From Actinacidiphila oryziradicis (GTDB lineage: Bacteria; Actinomycetota; Actinomycetes; Streptomycetales; Streptomycetaceae), in the NCBI RefSeq assembly GCF_005047355.1, contig NZ_SUMC01000039.1:1-64000 (forward strand): a stretch of 64,000 bases of DNA, given 5' to 3'. The notes under the pieces were generated by a model. The model made no database searches and was not told the origin of the DNA. It saw nothing but the letters and a program-made list of their open reading frames with translations. A program made the translations under genes and the position numbers. This document shows, in pieces, positions 62,119 through 64,000 of this stretch. The stretch's first letter is position 1. Every line of letters starts with the position of its first letter.

Positions 62119-62718
62119 CTAGTCGCCGGAGTGGTCCGGCAGGAGTTGAGCCGAGAGTGATCGTGCCGTGGCAGTGAGTGTGGCTGTGTCCAGCCCGGTC
62201 CGGCCCATGAACACGATTCCTTGTTGCGCGGCCAGGAGGGCCCGCGCTAGTGCGATCGGATCCGCTCCGGCCGGCAGGTCGCCCTCACGTTGGGCGCGGG
62301 CGACGCAGTCACCGATCAGCGTGGTGGACGTCTCGTAGGTGCGGTGGGCGTGGGCGAGGACTTCCGGATCGGCCTTACCGAGTTCGCAGGTGCTGTTGGC
62401 CATCAGGCAGCCACGCCGCGTGCCGGCGCCGGTGGGGTCGTCGATCGGTGCTTCGAGGAGCATGCGTAGTGCGTCCACAGCCCGTGGAGCCTCGGCGAGG
62501 GCTTTCCGAAGATAGCCATGGCTGTCGTCGGTGTAGCTGTGCAGCGCCCGGAGGAAGAGCTGACGTTTGTCGCCGAACGCTGCATACAGGCTGCCTTTGC
62601 CCAGCCCGCTGACCCGCATCAGATCTTGCAGCGAGGTCGCGGCGTAACCGGCATCCCAGAACTGCTCCCGGACGGCGTTCAGCACCTGCTTCTCGTCGAA
62701 CGCTCGCGGACGTGCCAT
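62119..62718 (-). CDS. TetR family regulator
   Basis: 199 residues from ATG 62718. HTH: FDEKQVLNAVREQFWDAGYA, then LMRVSGLGKGSLYAAFGDKR; the C-terminal domain (GCLMANSTCELGKADPEVLA, ARALLAAQQGIVFMGRTGLD) is that of TetR_C_16/YxaF-like repressors. It is divergent from an SDR gene, and a 60-bp palindrome fills the space between them. Confidence 0.88.
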   Translation of the reverse strand: MARPRAFDEKQVLNAVREQFWDAGYAATSLQDLMRVSGLGKGSLYAAFGDKRQLFLRALHSYTDDSHGYLRKALAEAPRAVDALRMLLEAPIDDPTGAGTRRGCLMANSTCELGKADPEVLAHAHRTYETSTTLIGDCVARAQREGDLPAGADPIALARALLAAQQGIVFMGRTGLDTATLTATARSLSAQLLPDHSGD

Positions 62719-62730
62719 GCGAACCAGGAT

Positions 62731-62790
62731 ACGGATTCTTGACCGCGCGGTCCACCATGCTTATGGTGGACCGCGCGGTCAAGAATCCGT
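62731..62790. promoter_or_regulatory. 60-bp palindrome, TetR double operator
   Basis: Two 28-bp arms (62731-62758 and 62763-62790) are perfectly complementary around GCTT. Each arm contains TTGACCGCGCGGTCCA, itself a palindrome of the GACCGCGCGGTC type, so two operators are arranged symmetrically 13 bp upstream of the TetR start and 32 bp upstream of the SDR start. Confidence 0.75.
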
Positions 62791-62821
62791 GGCACGTTGC
62801 ACCTAGAGAAGTGGGAAGCAC

Positions 62822-63568
62822 ATGGGAAAGCTGGACAACAAGGTGGCGATCGTGACCGGCGGATCGCGGGGGATCGGGGCGGCGTCGGCGCTGGCACTGG
62901 CTGACGAGGGAGCCGACGTCGCGATCAGCTACTCGTCCTCGGCGGATCAGGCCAAGGCCGTGGTCGCCGACCTGGAGGCAAAGGGGGTGCGCGCGGCGGC
63001 CTTCCAGGCAGACCAGTCGGACGCGGCGCAGGCTGCGGGCCTGATCCACAGCGTGGTCCAGCAGTTCGGAAAGCTGGACATTCTGGTCAACAACGCGGGC
63101 GTCACCGTCGCTGGCCCGATCGACAGCGAGCTCGCCGACGAGTCTGCCTTCGACCGCCAGCTCGCCATCAACTACACCAGTGTGGTGGCCGCGATCCGGG
63201 CGGCGTTCCCGCTGCTGCCCGATGGCGGGCGGATCATCAGTATCAGCTCGGGTGTGGGAACACGGGTGGGCTTCCCCGGGATGACCGACTACGCCGGCGC
63301 CAAGTCGGCCCTCGAGGGCTACAGCCGGGGCGCAGCCCGCGATCTGGCCCACCGGGGCATCACAGTCAACGTCATCCAGTCCGGGTTCGTCGACACCGAG
63401 ATGAACCCCGCCGACGGCCCGGCCGCACCTATGTTCCTTCCGACAACGGCGATGGGGCGGTACGGCAGGCCGGAGGAGATCGCCGCAGGCGTTGTCTTCC
63501 TCGCCAGCCCGCAGGCCTCCTACGTTACCGGCGCAGTACTGAGGATCGACGGCGGATACAGCGCATAG
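62822..63568 (+). CDS. SDR family oxidoreductase
   Basis: 248 residues from ATG 62822. AIVTGGSRGIGAASALALAD, VNNAGVTVAGPID, Ser in SISSGVGTRV and YAGAKSALEGY give a complete classical SDR. AISYSSSADQAKAV after strand 2 is typical of NADP-binding 3-oxoacyl reductase-like enzymes. Divergent from the TetR gene and likely derepressed with it. Substrate unknown. Confidence 0.88.
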   Translation: MGKLDNKVAIVTGGSRGIGAASALALADEGADVAISYSSSADQAKAVVADLEAKGVRAAAFQADQSDAAQAAGLIHSVVQQFGKLDILVNNAGVTVAGPIDSELADESAFDRQLAINYTSVVAAIRAAFPLLPDGGRIISISSGVGTRVGFPGMTDYAGAKSALEGYSRGAARDLAHRGITVNVIQSGFVDTEMNPADGPAAPMFLPTTAMGRYGRPEEIAAGVVFLASPQASYVTGAVLRIDGGYSA

Positions 63569-63668
63569 CGCGACAGCACAGCTGCCGATGGGCGGCGGTG
63601 GCGCAGGAGTCAACTGACAGCTCTGTCACCGCTGCCCGCGGTGGCCGGCCAGGGTGTGCCCCTCGAGT

Positions 63669-63911
63669 TCACGCGGGCCGGGCCGGGCCGGCAGACGGCG
63701 GCGCGATCAGCGTCGTCGAGCCCTTGAGGAGGACCGTCGCGGCGTAGCTGCGTCGCCAATCCCTTACGGCCGAAAGGCGTTGCCCCAGCGCCTCGCCCCG
63801 CGCCACCCCGAGCAGCGCCGCCGTCTCCCCGGCATGCGGCATCAGCATCATGGGGCCGACCCCATCGGCGCCGCCATCGCCGTCAAGGGCCGCGACGCCT
63901 GGGGGGGGCAA
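63669..63911 (-). pseudogene. NAD(P)H-hydrate dehydratase fragment
   Basis: Minus-strand PMMLMPHAGETAALLGVARG and YAATVLLKGSTTLIAPP correspond to the substrate/ATP site of the carbohydrate-kinase-like domain of NAD(P)H-hydrate dehydratase (NnrD/YjeF C-terminal domain), which repairs hydrated NAD(P)H. Only about 60 matching residues are visible, and the final catalytic N-G-D motif region is absent. Upstream sequence to the window end is not clearly continuous with it, so it is a fragment. Confidence 0.5.
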
Positions 63912-64000
63912 GGGTTGCTGCGACCCTGCCCCCGACCGCTTTATCGGTCCACGGTCATCAGTGTTCGAGCGGCGGCGCCATCGAGGCCCCCGCTCGATGA

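Overview
The window is very GC-rich actinobacterial DNA and almost certainly Streptomyces or a close relative. The signs are heavy G/C at third codon positions, frequent GTG and TTG starts, Spd-type (DUF2637) membrane proteins, CvnA-like ATPases, MmyB-type XRE regulators and IS1380/IS5/IS256 remnants. Two replicon-type modules, many transposase remnants and a high density of frameshifts point to accessory DNA, either a chromosome arm or a large plasmid. No rRNA, ribosomal-protein or central housekeeping cluster is present.

Layout. 0-3.4 kb: decayed material, a frameshifted Nudix hydrolase and small proteins. 3.5-13.4 kb: an Abi/HEPN-like protein, an accessory NAD-dependent DNA ligase, two small membrane proteins (one frameshifted), a frameshifted sigma-like HTH protein, an XRE-like regulator divergent from it across an operator array, a 577-residue SIR2 protein, and a soluble CvnA-like ATPase with its own N-terminal HTH, divergent from a 63-residue membrane protein. 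This is the best candidate for an anti-phage or stress module. 13.4-16.5 kb: about 3 kb without a convincing gene, including an AT-rich island unlike the rest, which ends in 12-bp tandem repeats. 16.9-24.2 kb: parA, a ribbon-helix-helix partner, a prepilin peptidase, a DUF2637 protein, small plasmid-type genes and an initiator tRNA-Met. 24.3-28.9 kb: a heavily frameshifted unknown gene, then a truncated tyrosine integrase, an XRE protein and a zinc-ribbon integrase-like protein.

28.9-33.7 kb: oxidoreductase/TetR, a serine recombinase, and TetR/SDR. 33.8-38 kb: IS5 and helicase-associated remnants, then a tightly overlapped replication operon (prim-pol, D5-type helicase, small protein) downstream of an iteron-like array, which I read as a replication origin. 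38-52.6 kb: mostly intact small operons in which a regulator (TetR, MarR, XRE) sits beside an oxidoreductase or efflux pump, together with secreted enzymes. 52.6-64 kb: a mosaic of intact genes (TetR, aldehyde dehydrogenase, TetR/SDR) and decayed ones (methyltransferase, glutamine synthetase-like, two IS1380-type transposases counting the one at 50.4 kb, a second zinc-ribbon integrase, an NmrA-like gene next to a 141-bp MITE), ending in an NAD(P)H-hydrate dehydratase fragment.

Two themes link the genes. First, self-regulated redox cassettes: a DNA-binding repressor next to an SDR, NmrA, quinone reductase-like or ALDH gene, usually with visible palindromic operators, one of which (GAACGTTC) recurs at five positions. 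Second, mobile replicon parts: parAB with tandem repeats, prim-pol with iterons, two integrase-type cassettes and a resolvase. Single-base indels cluster in the mobile parts, while most metabolic cassettes are intact, so I favour real decay over uniform sequencing error, although reads would be needed to decide.
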